Assembly (NCBI GenBank): GCA_963700255.1
Contig: CAVOWW010000023.1
Span: 1-64,000 of the forward strand
Reading direction: 5' to 3'
DNA length: 64,000 bases
DNA from: UBA10649 sp963700255
GTDB taxonomy: Bacteria; Actinomycetota; Actinomycetes; S36-B12
In this document: positions 46,332-55,658 of the stretch, in pieces
Position numbering within the stretch: the stretch's first letter is position 1
Layout: the number at the start of each line of letters is the position of its first letter
Notes under the pieces: model-generated
What the model saw: only the letters and a program-made list of their open reading frames with translations
Told to the model about the DNA's origin: nothing
Database searches by the model: none
Made by a program: the position numbers and the translations under genes

Positions 46332-46756
46332 CCGTCTGGCTGATCTGCCTGCCCGTGCTCATCGTCGTCGTGTTGGCAACGCGCATCGTGCTTCGCTCGA
46401 GGTCCGGCGCGGCGATGCGGGTCTTCCTGGCCTTCAACGTGGTCCTGGCCGCCGTCGCCATCGGGGTGCTTGCCCTCGCCGTGAACGCCGACCCCGTCGT
46501 GGCCCAGCAGGCGACTGTCGCCGCAGACGCCACGACCAGCGGTTCGAACTGGGCGGCGCTGCTCGGTGCCTCGATCGCCGTGGCCGGCTCGTCGATCGGC
46601 GCGGCGATCGCCGTCGCCTACACGGGCGCTGCTGCGCTGGCAACCATGAGCGAGCGGCCTGAGCTCTTCGGCCGTGCCATGGTGATCGTAGGCCTGGCCG
46701 AAGGCATCGCGATCTACGGCCTGATCGTCGCGATCATCCTCATCGGGAACGCCTGA
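46328..46756 (+). CDS. V/A-type ATPase subunit K (proteolipid, c-ring)
   Basis: 142 aa with ATG overlapping the previous stop. Helices: VWLICLPVLIVVVLATRIVL (3-22), MRVFLAFNVVLAAVAIGVLA, then the hairpin WAALLGASIAVAGSSIGAAI and VIVGLAEGIAIYGLIVAIIL. The Glu in GLAEGIAIYG is the ion-binding acid. Only one of the two possible hairpins carries an acid, so it is an ordinary one-site c-type subunit with an N-terminal extension. Whether H+ or Na+ is carried cannot be read safely from this. Confidence 0.85.
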   Translation: MTVWLICLPVLIVVVLATRIVLRSRSGAAMRVFLAFNVVLAAVAIGVLALAVNADPVVAQQATVAADATTSGSNWAALLGASIAVAGSSIGAAIAVAYTGAAALATMSERPELFGRAMVIVGLAEGIAIYGLIVAIILIGNA

Positions 46757-46757
46757 C

Positions 46758-46970
46758 ATGGGCCGCGTCGCCGCTATCGGCGAGTCCGTCCGAGTCCAGG
46801 GCCTGGCCCTGGCCGGCGTCCTCGTCCTGCCCGGCGACGACGCGGACACTGCTGTGGCCAGCTGGTCGGCCCTGCCCGAGGACGTCGACGTCGTCATCCT
46901 GACCGAGCAGGCTGCCGCAGCCCTCGGTGCACGAAGCGGCGGCCCCCTGACGGTGGTGCTTCCTTCATGA
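46758..46970 (+). CDS. V/A-type ATPase subunit F (short)
   Basis: 70 aa, from ATG 46758, one base after the K stop. VAAIGESVRVQGLALAGVLV is the family start (iGd...GFrlaGv), and VDVVILTEQAAAALG is the middle strand and helix (the usual form is vgiIliTe). It lacks the C-terminal 30 residues of normal F subunits (about 100 aa), which insert into the catalytic core, so regulation of the motor may differ. It overlaps subunit E by four bases. Confidence 0.75.
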   Translation: MGRVAAIGESVRVQGLALAGVLVLPGDDADTAVASWSALPEDVDVVILTEQAAAALGARSGGPLTVVLPS

Positions 46971-47494
46971 CACAGCCCCTCAGCCCCGACCGGCCCGACC
47001 CCTTGGCACCCTTGGCAGCGGCCCTGCTCGACCGCGCCCATCGGGACGCCGACGCGATGCTGGCAGCGGCGGACGCGGCTGCGGCCGCCACCCTGGCCGC
47101 GGCCCGGGACGAGGCGGTTCAGCTGAGGGCGCTGGCACGCGAGAAAGGAGCGGCCGACGGGGCGGCGGTCCTCGCCAACGAGCGGTCGCGCGCCGAACGC
47201 ACCGCCCGGGGCGTCGTCATGGCCGCGCGTCGGGCAGCCGACGACCGGCTGCGGCAGGCAGCGCGCGACGCTGTGTCCGACCTGCGAAGCGACCCCTCGT
47301 ACCCGCGCATCTTGGCTGGCCTTCGGGCGCGCGCCACGCGTGAACGAGGGGCGTCGGCCGTGATCAGCGAGTACCCGCGCGGGGGGATTGTCGCCGAGGC
47401 CGACGGCACACGAGTGGAGTACTCGCTGGACGGGCTGGCCGACGACGTGATGGATCGCCTCGAGGCGGCCGACGAGTGGGCGTGGTCATTGTGA
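46967..47494 (+). CDS. V/A-type ATPase subunit E (peripheral stalk)
   Basis: 175 aa. The first two-thirds is an Ala/Arg/Asp coiled coil (LLDRAHRDADAMLAAADAAA, RAERTARGVVMAARRAADDR). The C-terminal part, SYPRILAGLRARATRERGAS, GIVAEADGTRVEYSLDGLAD and MDRLEAADEWAW, matches the globular end of subunit E (GvvvxxxdGrixvdntlear-like). It pairs with the first gene's coiled coil to hold the catalytic head. ATG overlaps the F stop; the end overlaps subunit A (GTGA). Confidence 0.85.
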   Translation: MTQPLSPDRPDPLAPLAAALLDRAHRDADAMLAAADAAAAATLAAARDEAVQLRALAREKGAADGAAVLANERSRAERTARGVVMAARRAADDRLRQAARDAVSDLRSDPSYPRILAGLRARATRERGASAVISEYPRGGIVAEADGTRVEYSLDGLADDVMDRLEAADEWAWSL

Positions 47495-49242
47495 CCGCCG
47501 ACACCGTCGCCGGTGAGGGACGCGTGGTCCGCGTCAACGGCCCGCTCGTGGAGATCGACGGCCTCGGCGGGGTCTCGATGTCCGAGATGGTCGAGTTCGG
47601 GTCCTCACGCATCCCGGGCGAGGTCGTCGCCATCGCGGGCGGAATGGCGACGGCACAGGCATATGAGTACACGGGCGGGCTCGCGCCCGGACATGCCGTG
47701 CGCGCTCTGGGCGAGCCGCTGTCCGCGTCCCTGGGTCCGGCGTTGCTCGGCGGCGTGTTCGACGGCCTGCTGCGTCCCCTGCTGGGCGCCGGCACGTGGC
47801 TGACCCCCGGACGACCGACACCACCGGATCTGCGCGACTGGGGCTTCGAGCCCCTCGTCACCGTCGGCGACAGCGTTCAGTCCGGCGACGGCGTCGGCGC
47901 CGTCCATGACGACGGTCCGCTCACCATGCGGATCCTGGTGCCCGCCGGCGTCAGCGGTCTCGTCGAGCACGTGCAACCGGCCGGTCGCTACGGAGCTGAC
48001 GCGACCGTGGCGGTGGTCGCCGGTGCGCCCGTCCGCATGACGCAACGCTGGCCGGTGCGCCTGCCACGCCCGCACCGTGGTCGACTGGACGGTGGCGAAC
48101 CCCTCGTGACGGGTCAGCGGGTGCTCGACCTGCTCTACCCGGTCGCCCTGGGCAGCACCGCGGCCGTTCCCGGCGGGTTCGGAACCGGGAAGACCGTCCT
48201 GCTGCAGCAGGTGGCCAAGTGGTGCACTGCGGACGTCATCGTGTACGTGGGCTGCGGAGAGCGCGGGAACGAGATGGCGGACGTGGTCGCCGAGCTCGCG
48301 GAGCTCGTCGATCCCCGTACCGGAGGCAGGCTGGCACAGCGGACCATCGTCGTCGCGAACACGTCGAACATGCCCATGATGGCCCGTGAGGCGAGCGTCT
48401 ACACCGGCCTCACCGTGGCGGAGTACTTCCGCGACATGGGACTGCACGCCGTCGTCATCGCCGACTCGACCTCGCGGTGGGCCGAGGCACTGCGTGAGTT
48501 CGCCTCCCGCTCCGGTGCGCTGCCGGCGGAGGAGGGCTATCCCGCCAGCCTGGGTTCGGCGCTGGCGGCGTTCTACGAGCGGGCCGGCCACGTGCAGACA
48601 CTCGGTGGGCAGCAGGGCTCCGTCACTGTCATCGGGGCCGTCTCGCCGCCGGGGGGCGACGTCACCGAGCCAGTGACGGCGAACACCGAGCGGTTCGTGC
48701 GCGCCGTGTGGTCGTTGGACCGTGAACTCGCTTACGCCCGTCACTACCCGGCGGTGTCCTGGACCACCTCCTTCTCCCGCGACGCGGGTCCGGTCGGTGC
48801 GTGGCACGCCGCGACCGGTGACCCCGAGTGGGCCCGCCGACGCGGGCGGGTCCTGTCGTTGGTCGCGGACGCCGACCGGCTCAGCGCCCTCGCCGACCTC
48901 GTGGGCATGGGATCACTGCCCGGGGCGGAGCGGATGGTCCTGCTCACGGGTCGGCTCCTGCGTGAGGCCGTCCTCCAGCAGAGCGCACTCTCAGCCAACG
49001 ACACGGTCTGCTCGACGGAGAAGGGCGCGGCTCTCGTCGATGCCGTGCTCGCCGTGCACGACGCGTGCCTAGCACTGGTCGATCGAGGCGTCATCGCCTC
49101 TATCATCGAGGCGGTCGACTGGGGTCCGCTCGTGCGGGCCCGCGACGAGACGGATCCGTCGGACGTTGCGGGGGTCACGTCGCGGCGCGAGTCTGTGCTG
49201 GCGACCCTTGACGGCCTTGCCGTGGACCGGGGATCGCCATGA
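47491..49242 (+). CDS. V/A-type ATPase catalytic subunit A
   Basis: 583 aa from GTG 47491, overlapping subunit E. GEGRVVRVNGPLVEIDGLGG is the start barrel; the non-homologous insertion typical of A subunits follows (TMRILVPAGVSGLVEHVQPA). Catalytic sites: VPGGFGTGKTVLLQQVAKWC (Walker A), VIVYVGCGERGNEMADVVAE (GERGNEM), NTSNMPMMAREASVYTGLTV and VVIADSTSRWAEALREFASR (the DSTSRWAEALRE block). The usual GAFGCGKT here is GGFGTGKT, so the regulatory Cys is absent. It hydrolyses or makes ATP at three sites with subunit B. Confidence 0.93.
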   Translation: MTADTVAGEGRVVRVNGPLVEIDGLGGVSMSEMVEFGSSRIPGEVVAIAGGMATAQAYEYTGGLAPGHAVRALGEPLSASLGPALLGGVFDGLLRPLLGAGTWLTPGRPTPPDLRDWGFEPLVTVGDSVQSGDGVGAVHDDGPLTMRILVPAGVSGLVEHVQPAGRYGADATVAVVAGAPVRMTQRWPVRLPRPHRGRLDGGEPLVTGQRVLDLLYPVALGSTAAVPGGFGTGKTVLLQQVAKWCTADVIVYVGCGERGNEMADVVAELAELVDPRTGGRLAQRTIVVANTSNMPMMAREASVYTGLTVAEYFRDMGLHAVVIADSTSRWAEALREFASRSGALPAEEGYPASLGSALAAFYERAGHVQTLGGQQGSVTVIGAVSPPGGDVTEPVTANTERFVRAVWSLDRELAYARHYPAVSWTTSFSRDAGPVGAWHAATGDPEWARRRGRVLSLVADADRLSALADLVGMGSLPGAERMVLLTGRLLREAVLQQSALSANDTVCSTEKGAALVDAVLAVHDACLALVDRGVIASIIEAVDWGPLVRARDETDPSDVAGVTSRRESVLATLDGLAVDRGSP

Positions 49243-50642
49243 TGCGCTGGGGTGCCGTCGACTACACGGACATCAGCGGCATTCGCGGACCGCTCATGGT
49301 CGTCCAGGGCGTGCGGGACGTCGGGTGGGACGAGTTCGTCATCGTGCACGTCGACGATGAGCCGGACCGTCACGGTGTGGTGCTCGAAGTCAACCGTGAC
49401 CTCGCGGTGGTGCAGGTGCTCGAGGGCACCTCCGGAATCGATCCGCTGTCGACCAGTGCTCACTTCAGCGGCAGCCCGTTCCAGGTGCCCGTCGGCGAGG
49501 GCTGGCTCGGTCGCGTGTGCAACGGCCGCGGCATCCCGCTCGACGGCGGGCCCGCGATCCGCGGCGCAGCATCAGCCGCCACCGCCGGTGCCCCCCTGAA
49601 CCCGCTGATGCGCGAGCCTCCCGCCGACCCGGTCATCACAGGCGTGTCTGCCATCGACGGGATGGCCACGCTCGTCCGCGGCCAGAAGCTACCGATCTTC
49701 TCCAGCGCCGGCCTGCCGCACCTCGAGCTCGCCACGCAGATCGCCGCCCAGGCCAGCGTCGGCGGCGACCCGTTCTGCGTCGTGTTCGCCGCCATGGGCC
49801 TGACCCATGCCGATGCGGCCGCCGTCCGCGACGGGCTCGAGGAGCGGTCTCGCGCCGGCGAGCTGGTGCTCCTCGTGAACACCGCCGACGATCCCGTCGT
49901 CGAGCGCATCCTGACGCCGCGGATCGCGCTCACCATCGCCGAGCACCTTGCGTTCACCCTGGGCCGCCACGTGCTGGTCGTCATGGCCGACATGACGAGC
50001 TACGGCGAGGCGCTCCGCGAGGTGTCCGCCGCGCGGGGCGAGATCCCGGCACGGCGCGCATATCCCGGCTATCTCTACAGCGATCTCGCTTCCCTGTTCG
50101 AACGCTGCGGACGCATTCGCGGCCTGCCCGGCTCCGTCACCGTCCTGCCGGTGCTGACCATGCCGGGCGGCGACATCACCCACCCGATCCCCGACCTGAC
50201 CGGATACATCACCGAGGGCCAGCTCGTGCTGTCAGGCGAACTGCACGCGAGGGGCATCTACCCGCCCGTGGACCCGTTGCAGTCACTGTCGCGCTTGATG
50301 CGCAAGGGCGCCGGCCCCGGACGCACCCGCGACGACCACCTCGACATCGCAGCGCAGCTGCTGGCCGCGCTGGCCCGGGCCCGGCAGGTGCTCGAGCTCG
50401 CAGACCTCGTGGGCATGGACACACTGAGCGGGACAGACCAGCAGTACCTGGCCTACGAGACCGCGTTCGGCGAGACCCTGCTGGACCAGGGCAGGGACGA
50501 GAACCGGACGCTGGACCAGACTCTCGACCTCGCTTGGACGGTGCTCGCGGAGTTGCCACGCCGTGAGCTCACCATGCTTCCGCTGGCGATGCTCGAGGCG
50601 CACCGGAACCTGCTCGACTCGCGCAACGGGGCGAGGCCATGA
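49239..50642 (+). CDS. V/A-type ATPase subunit B
   Basis: 467 aa, ATG overlapping the A stop. DYTDISGIRGPLMVVQGV, SPFQVPVGEGWLGRVCNGRG, then REPPADPVITGVSAIDGMAT, LVRGQKLPIFSSAGLPHLEL, HVLVVMADMTSYGEALREVS, RRAYPGYLYSDLASLFERCG and LTMPGGDITHPIPDLTGYIT are all signature blocks of subunit B. It has no Walker A, as expected; it forms the non-catalytic half of each active site. Confidence 0.93.
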   Translation: MMRWGAVDYTDISGIRGPLMVVQGVRDVGWDEFVIVHVDDEPDRHGVVLEVNRDLAVVQVLEGTSGIDPLSTSAHFSGSPFQVPVGEGWLGRVCNGRGIPLDGGPAIRGAASAATAGAPLNPLMREPPADPVITGVSAIDGMATLVRGQKLPIFSSAGLPHLELATQIAAQASVGGDPFCVVFAAMGLTHADAAAVRDGLEERSRAGELVLLVNTADDPVVERILTPRIALTIAEHLAFTLGRHVLVVMADMTSYGEALREVSAARGEIPARRAYPGYLYSDLASLFERCGRIRGLPGSVTVLPVLTMPGGDITHPIPDLTGYITEGQLVLSGELHARGIYPPVDPLQSLSRLMRKGAGPGRTRDDHLDIAAQLLAALARARQVLELADLVGMDTLSGTDQQYLAYETAFGETLLDQGRDENRTLDQTLDLAWTVLAELPRRELTMLPLAMLEAHRNLLDSRNGARP

Positions 50643-51271
50643 CCTCCGGACTGCACGGGCTCCCTCCCGGACGCGCCGGGCGCATGTGGCTGTCGCGGCG
50701 GCTGACGGTGGCTACCCGCGGCGCGGACCTGCTCGAGCAGAAGCTTCGCATCCTCATGGCCGAGGAGCAGGACTTCTCACTTCTGGTCGAGCGCACGGAG
50801 GCCGCCTGGGCGGCGGCCACGCGCGAACTTGACCGCTGGCTCCTGCAGTCGGCCCTGCTCAGCGGGGAGCGCGGCCTTCGCCTGGCCACGAACGGCGGGC
50901 ACGTCAACGTCGACGTCGAATGGCGGATGACGATGGGCGCCCGTTACCCGGCGTTCGCGGACTTGACGTTCCCCGAACCGCTTCCTTCGACCTTCACGCC
51001 GGACAACACCGCGCTTCGGCTTGCTGCCACGGCCGCAGAGGCAGCGGTGCGCGCCGGGGTCGACCATGCGGTCACGACCGCCGCATTGGTCGCCGTCCAG
51101 GCAGAGATCTCCTCCTCGCGACGCCAGATGCGGGCGCTGCGCGATCGGTGGATCCCCCGCCTCGAGACTGCTCGCACCCAGCTGATGATCACCCTGGACG
51201 ACCAGGAGCACGACGAGCAGGTCCGACTCCGGTGGGCGGCCGACACCACGCAAGCAGGGAGAGAGCCATGA
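50639..51271 (+). CDS. V/A-type ATPase subunit D (central shaft)
   Basis: 210 aa, ATG overlapping the B stop. PPGRAGRMWLSRRLTVATRG, ADLLEQKLRILMAEEQ is the N-terminal helix of the shaft (usual form: LLKxKLxxAxrG..LLKxKrD). The C-terminal helix is VQAEISSSRRQMRALRDRWI, PRLETARTQLMITLDDQEHD. The two helices form the rotating shaft. The loop between is variable. It is coupled to the UspA gene at the end of the operon. Confidence 0.88.
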   Translation: MTSGLHGLPPGRAGRMWLSRRLTVATRGADLLEQKLRILMAEEQDFSLLVERTEAAWAAATRELDRWLLQSALLSGERGLRLATNGGHVNVDVEWRMTMGARYPAFADLTFPEPLPSTFTPDNTALRLAATAAEAAVRAGVDHAVTTAALVAVQAEISSSRRQMRALRDRWIPRLETARTQLMITLDDQEHDEQVRLRWAADTTQAGREP

Positions 51272-51696
51272 CCCGCATCCTTCTCGCCGTCGATGACTCG
51301 CCCGCGGCACTCGCCGCCGCTCGGTCGGCCATCCGGCTCGCCGTCGACACCCGGGCACAGCTGCGCGTGGTGCACGTCCTGCCGGGCACCGAGACCGAGC
51401 ACGCGCTGGAGGGGTCGCACGATGCCACGGACATCGCCCATCGGCAGGAGAGCGCCGCGGAGGCCGTGCTCCGATACGTAGCCGCGCTCGCCACCGATGC
51501 CGGCCTGGCGGCCGAGACCCGGACTCTGCGCGGGAGGCCCGCGCGCACGATCCTGGGCGAGGCGGCCGGCTGGCACGCAGACCTCATCGTGATCGGCCGG
51601 GCCGGCGGTCGTCACGTCGGGGAGCACTATGTGGGGTCAGCCGTGCAACGCGTGCTGGAGTTCGCCGAGATCCCGGTGCTGGTAGTGCCGGCGTAG
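51268..51696 (+). CDS. Universal stress protein (UspA family, ATP-binding type)
   Basis: 142 aa from ATG 51268, overlapping subunit D. RILLAVDDSPAALAAARSAI is the first strand with the nucleotide-binding Asp, ADLIVIGRAGGRHVGEHYVG-SAVQRVL carries GxxG-9x-G-S, the ATP-binding motif, and FAEIPVLVVPA closes the sheet. UspA proteins bind ATP and respond to stress or energy state. Its fusion into the ATPase operon by an overlap hints at energy sensing, which is inference. The operon ends here. Confidence 0.85.
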   Translation: MTRILLAVDDSPAALAAARSAIRLAVDTRAQLRVVHVLPGTETEHALEGSHDATDIAHRQESAAEAVLRYVAALATDAGLAAETRTLRGRPARTILGEAAGWHADLIVIGRAGGRHVGEHYVGSAVQRVLEFAEIPVLVVPA

Positions 51697-51827
51697 CTGC
51701 GGTACGGGTGACCACGCGCGGGAGACCACCCGCCTGGCTCGCTCCGATCGACGTCGGGTGGGACGTATCAGCAGGTCAAGGTGTCAATCCCACGGACGCC
51801 CATCCCCGTCGCCTCGAGTCCGTCACC

Positions 51828-52182
51828 TCAATACGTTGTGCCTTTGATCTGCGTCATCATGTGATCCGTCAGCTTCTCCAGGATCCGGATCATCTCGCGC
51901 ATCTCCGACTTGTCGAGGCCTTCGAAAAGCGAGCAGAACGATCCGACCAACTCCGGCTCGAGCTCAGAGATGAGCTCCGACCCTCGGCGTGAGATTCAGC
52001 ATCTGGGCGATGACCCCCATCCGCAGTTCCCCTAAGCGGCACAGCAGCCACACGGCGGCAACGGCAACCGACAGCAGAAGGATGTCCCTGATCAGGACAA
52101 CCGAGGCGGGATCGTTCCTGTGGCCGAGAGCGCGTCCGAACGGTCGACCATGTCGGCGATCCGCGGCGACGAGGTCGTTCAT
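51828..52182 (-). CDS. Small one-helix membrane protein (one frameshift)
   Basis: About 117 aa from ATG 52182. NDLVAADRRHGRPFGRALGH, then one membrane helix VVLIRDILLLSVAVAAVWLL and GELRMGVIAQMLNLTPR. A shift near 51,982 gives ELISELEPELVGSFCSLFEG, LDKSEMREMIRILEKLTDHM and a stop at 51828; without it the frame ends after NLTPRVGAHL. A membrane anchor with a helical cytoplasmic end. No known family. Confidence 0.4.
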
Positions 52183-52337
52183 CACTCAACGCGGTCGGCC
52201 GTCCGCGACTTCGGCTCGACGAGTCGGAGGAGTCGACCATCGAGGCGGCGCTCGCGCTGCTCCTGGCCGCCCGCGGGGCGTCCGTGGCTGGCTCGGACCC
52301 CGTACGCGACCGCATCGACGACGGCCGCACCCGATGA
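52183..52337 (+). CDS. Possible antitoxin upstream of the PIN-type toxin
   Basis: The frame ending at TGA 52335 reads RLDESEESTIEAALALLLAA, RGASVAGSDPVRDRIDDGRT. It overlaps the next ATG (ATGA), as antitoxin and toxin genes usually do. The start is unclear because a shift near 52,200 seems to separate it from upstream sequence. Short acidic helix then a tail is compatible with a VapB-type antitoxin, but the DNA-binding part is not seen. Confidence 0.3.
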
Positions 52338-52617
52338 GGTGCGCGCACGATGCGTCGATGGCGGTCGGACTCCGTGCTCCACGAAGAGCTTCACAGGGCC
52401 CAGTCGGCAAGCGGGTGCCGTCGCGCGTCGCCTGGCAGCTTCTCGTGCCCGCGCTCTGGGTACAGCGAGGTGACTCAAGGGCGCTACGGAGCGCCGAGAA
52501 GCGCGGCCGACTGTCCCCCGCCGCGCTGGCCAACGCGGTCCATGGCCTCGCTGCACTGCCGATCGAGCGTACCAATACGGCCGGTTACGTAGCGGCGGAG
52601 AGGCTGTTGAACCTCTG
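52334..52617 (+). pseudogene. VapC-like PIN-domain toxin, truncated at the tRNA gene
   Basis: ATG 52334 gives HDASMAVGL (the DASMAV first acidic site). Then, with two shifts, WQLLVPALWYSEVTQALR is the second site (conserved Glu), and EKRGRLSPAALANAVHGLAA, LPIERTNTAGYVAAERLL follows. A PIN toxin of about 130 aa should continue with the YDALYLAxA acidic site and a last strand; here the sequence enters the tRNA-Met gene after about 85 codons. So the toxin lacks its C-terminal active-site Asp and is not functional. Confidence 0.5.
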
Positions 52618-52667
52618 ACCTCTGGGTTATGAGCCCTACGCGAGCTACCGCGCTGCTCCACCCCGCG
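52590..52667 (-). tRNA. tRNA-Met (CAT), initiator-like, with probable base errors
   Basis: On the minus strand: CGCGGGG acceptor, TGGAGCAGCGCGGTAGCTCG D-arm, GGGCTCATAACCC anticodon arm (CAT at complement 52629-52631), AGGTC variable loop, AGAGG/CCTCT T-stem and CGCCGCT acceptor end. The start CGCGGGGTGGAGCAG and three G-C pairs in the anticodon stem match initiator tRNA. Extra bases appear in the anticodon stem (TA), T-loop and 3' acceptor strand. Confidence 0.65.
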
Positions 52668-52722
52668 TCGCTGGCTGCTCCGTGAGGATACGGCTCGTGC
52701 GCGGCCGCGAGCAATGCCGGGG

Positions 52723-53420
52723 TCAAGCTGGCCTAGTAGCGGCCGGCTCGTCGGCGGGGCGTCGTCGACTGCCTCCACCTGCTCCGCCCACGCGCTGCGG
52801 TAGATCAGCGCCCAGGCCGTCGTGAACCAGGCGAGCACGAGTCCGCTGACCACCCACACGAGCAGGCTGGCGACGGAGCCGCGGACGAAGAAGGTGGTCA
52901 GGCCTCCGACGAGATTGCCGACGAGCACCACCGCACCCGTGATGACCGTGGTGAGCAGCCAGCGCCAGAACCTGCGGCCGATGGTCCGGGCGTTCGCTCC
53001 GAGCGGGTTGCGCTGGCCGTCGAGGGCGGCGAGCAGGAGGAACGGCGTGAGGGCCAGCACGACGAGGCCCGGGATCGTGTAGACGGCGAGGCCGGCGATG
53101 GTGACGGCGGCGAGGCCGATAGCCCAGGCGGAGTAGCGGGCAGCATTGGCCCGCAGCGTCGCGACCGCCTGGTGCCAGCCCACAGGTCCGTCCGCAACCT
53201 TCAAGGCGGTCGCGGCCACGAGGCCGTACGAAACCAGGAAGACGACGGCACTCACGAGGGCGAGGAGCAGCGGCCCGATCCCGTCGCCCGGGGTGGGGTC
53301 CGACCAGATCAGCAGCGCCTGAAGGGCGGCGTTGACGACCACGACGGGGACGATGACGCGCCAGCCCCGCCACATCCGCACGAGGGCGGAGGCGAGGGCC
53401 GAGACCCGGTACGTCTTCAC
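52723..53420 (-). CDS. Six-helix membrane protein (shift near its end)
   Basis: About 232 aa from GTG 53420, overlapping the DUF4333 stop. Hydrophobic segments: WRVIVPVVVVNAALQALLIW, LLLALVSAVVFLVSYGLVAA, WAIGLAAVTIAGLAVYTIPG, LVVLALTPFLLLAALDG, LLTTVITGAVVLVGNLVGGL and LLVWVVSGLVLAWFTTAWAL. A shift near 52,760 (VEAVDDAP) gives ADEPAATRPA and the stop at 52723; otherwise the frame runs into the tRNA region. It resembles actinobacterial DUF975-like or glycerophosphoryl-type membrane domains. Function unknown. Confidence 0.6.
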
Positions 53421-53775
53421 GATGTCGCCCGCGCAGCCTCGTCGAGGATCTTCTGCACCTCTCCGTCGTAGACCACGGAGCCGCCCACGGTCACCGTCAT
53501 GGTGTGGGGCTTCGTGCCGACGTCGGCCTGCACGTTGATGACGGCCCCGTCCGTCAGGCTCCCGACGCACGACACCGTGGTGCCCGTCTCCGTGCACACG
53601 GGTGCCTCGAGGATGCCGAGCTTCCTCTCCAGCAGGACGTCGGTCGCGGCGAACTTCACGCCGGTCATGGAGTCGCCGCCGACGGGGGCGAGCCCGTCGA
53701 TCTGCGAGCAGCCGGCGAGTGCACCGACCACGAACACGGCGGCCAACGCGCCGAGGGCAGCAGTCGGCGGGTCAC
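53417..53775 (-). CDS. DUF4333-like lipoprotein (shift in leader)
   Basis: About 119 aa. GTG 53775 overlaps the phosphoesterase stop; TRRLLPSA shifts near 53,755 to GALAAVFVVGALAGCSQIDG, a lipoprotein leader with LAGC lipobox. The mature part has GVKFAATDVLLERKLGILEA, PVCTETGTTVSCVGSLTDGA (two cysteines, probably a disulfide) and VQADVGTKPHTMTVTVGG. This is the DUF4333 pattern of actinobacterial surface lipoproteins. It is coupled to the membrane protein after it. Confidence 0.6.
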
Positions 53776-55566
53776 GATGACGGCCACCCCGCCTCCCACG
53801 CCATGAGCCGGGCCCGGTCCTTGGCCTGCGCGGCCTCGAGCGCGGCGTCGGTGATCACGGCCATGTCGAACGGCGCCGGGATGAGCAGCTCGGTGTTGCG
53901 GTCGAGCGCCGTCCCGATGCGCAGGCTCGGGTTCTCCACCCAGTCGTTGGCCGCGAACTGACGGCTGAGCCCGGCCAGCCCGATCGGGCTCAGGTCGCCG
54001 TCCCACTCCACCGGCCCGGCATGGTCGAGCGCCGTGGTGAACAGGCTGAGCGTGCCGTCGCGGTTGTCGACCACCTCGATCACCTGCTGCTGCTGGGGGT
54101 AGTCGATGCAGGAGGCGGTGGTGATCTCCCAGAAGCCGCCGATGCCGGTGGCCCGGCGGTGGGCGGTGATCGTGTTGATGTGGGTGTGACCGTTCGTCCA
54201 GGCGATGACGTTCGGGTGGTCCAGCAGCATCGCCACGAACTCCTCCGAGTGCACGAGCCGCTCCGGCTCGGTCGGCAGGGCGGCGGTGTTCTCCAGGGTG
54301 AACGAGTTGTGGTGGCTGAAGATCATGACGAGCTTGCCGTCGGCCTCAGCCTGAGCGAGGCCTGCCTTGAGCCACTCGAACTGGCTCTCGGGCATGGCGC
54401 CGTCGGGCCCGGCGATCTGGTTGCAGGTGTCGAGGCCGAAGCCGCGAACGAACGGGCCGATGTCGGCGGCCCAGTAGGTCTGGCCCGAGTCGAGGTTGGC
54501 CTGCGTGAAGCCGTGGCCGACGGGACCCGGGTTGGGCGTGGTCGTGAAGTGGGCGCTGCATGAAGTCCTGCTGCTGCAGGAGCTTGCGGTCGGGGTCGGA
54601 CGTGACCGCGCGCGAGCCGTAGTGGACGCCGAGGTTGGTCGTCACGGCGTGAACCATGCGCCCCAGCGCCGACGTCTCCGACGACCAGCCCTGCACGAAG
54701 TCCGTTCCCTGCGCGATCCAGTTCCAGTACTTGCGGTCGCCCACCGCGAACGCGCGCAGCGTGGCCGGGGTCGCGAGCGTGCCGAGCCAAAGCACGTCGT
54801 GGTTGCCGTAGACGCCGTACCAGGGCACGGGCAGCCCGCCGCCGTCGACCTCCTGGCTGACCGCTGCCGCGAGCAGGCCCGGGACCGTCGGGAAGCCGTA
54901 GTTGCCGAACCAGTCCGCCGCGGGGTTCTCCGGGTGGTACGCGTAGTACGCCTCGTCCCACACCTGCACGCCCTCGTACACGCCGACCGCACCCGAGTTG
55001 GGCGTGATCGGCACGCCGTCGAGCAGGTCGACGTACCAGCGGGTCTCGTGCTGGCTGAGCATGTCGGCCGAGTCACCGGTGACGACGGCCGCAGCGAGCG
55101 GGGCACCCGTCACCTGGCTGATGCGCAGGTCGGAGATGCTCGTCACCATCGCGGCCGCCACGTGGGTGGTCAGCGTCTCGTGGGGGTGGAACGCACTCGC
55201 CCACGTCGAGTGGTCCTGCGCGATCATCGGCTCGAGCCGGGCCGGGCTCTGTGCATCCATCAGGTGCATGTCCGACAGGTGCCCGATGTAGAGGATGGAC
55301 CGGCGGCGCGTCTCCCGCGCCGGGTCGGGGATCTGGCCGATGAGGTCGAGCCGGGCGAAGTGCGGCTCGCCGTCACGGGTGAGCAGGTGTCGGTACCGCT
55401 TGTTGACCTCGGGGCCGATGGCGATGGCCTGCTGCAGGGTGCTGGTGCCCTCCCCCAGCGCGGCTGGTGCGGCGAGCACGCTGCCGAGCGCCTGCTTCGG
55501 GATCGCCCACGCAGCGGACAGCCCGGCGACGGTAGCGAGGAACGCGCGTCTGCTGAGGCCGGGCAT
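53772..55566 (-). CDS. TIGR03767-type metallophosphoesterase, Tat-exported (one frameshift)
   Basis: About 597 aa from ATG 55566. LSRRAFLATVAGLSAAWAIP is a Tat signal peptide. Metal-site motifs: ILYIGHLSDMHLMDAQSPAR (D-x-H), AAVVTGDSADMLSQHETRWY (GDS), WYGVYGNHDVLWLG (GNHD). A shift near 54,555 joins KLLQQQDFMQ to HFTTTPNPGPVGHGFTQANL, then KLVMIFSHHNSFTLENTAAL and VIAWTNGHTHINTITAHRRA (GHTH). The family is exported by actinobacteria and cuts phosphate esters outside the cell. It opens the run with the lipoprotein and membrane genes. Confidence 0.8.
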
Positions 55567-55658
55567 AGGTGGAGTATTCCTGCTCGGGTCACCGAGGTCT
55601 GCCAGCTGGTGGGGGTGTCGCCGTCGTTTCGCCCACGTACCGCCGAGCGAGGGGGCCG

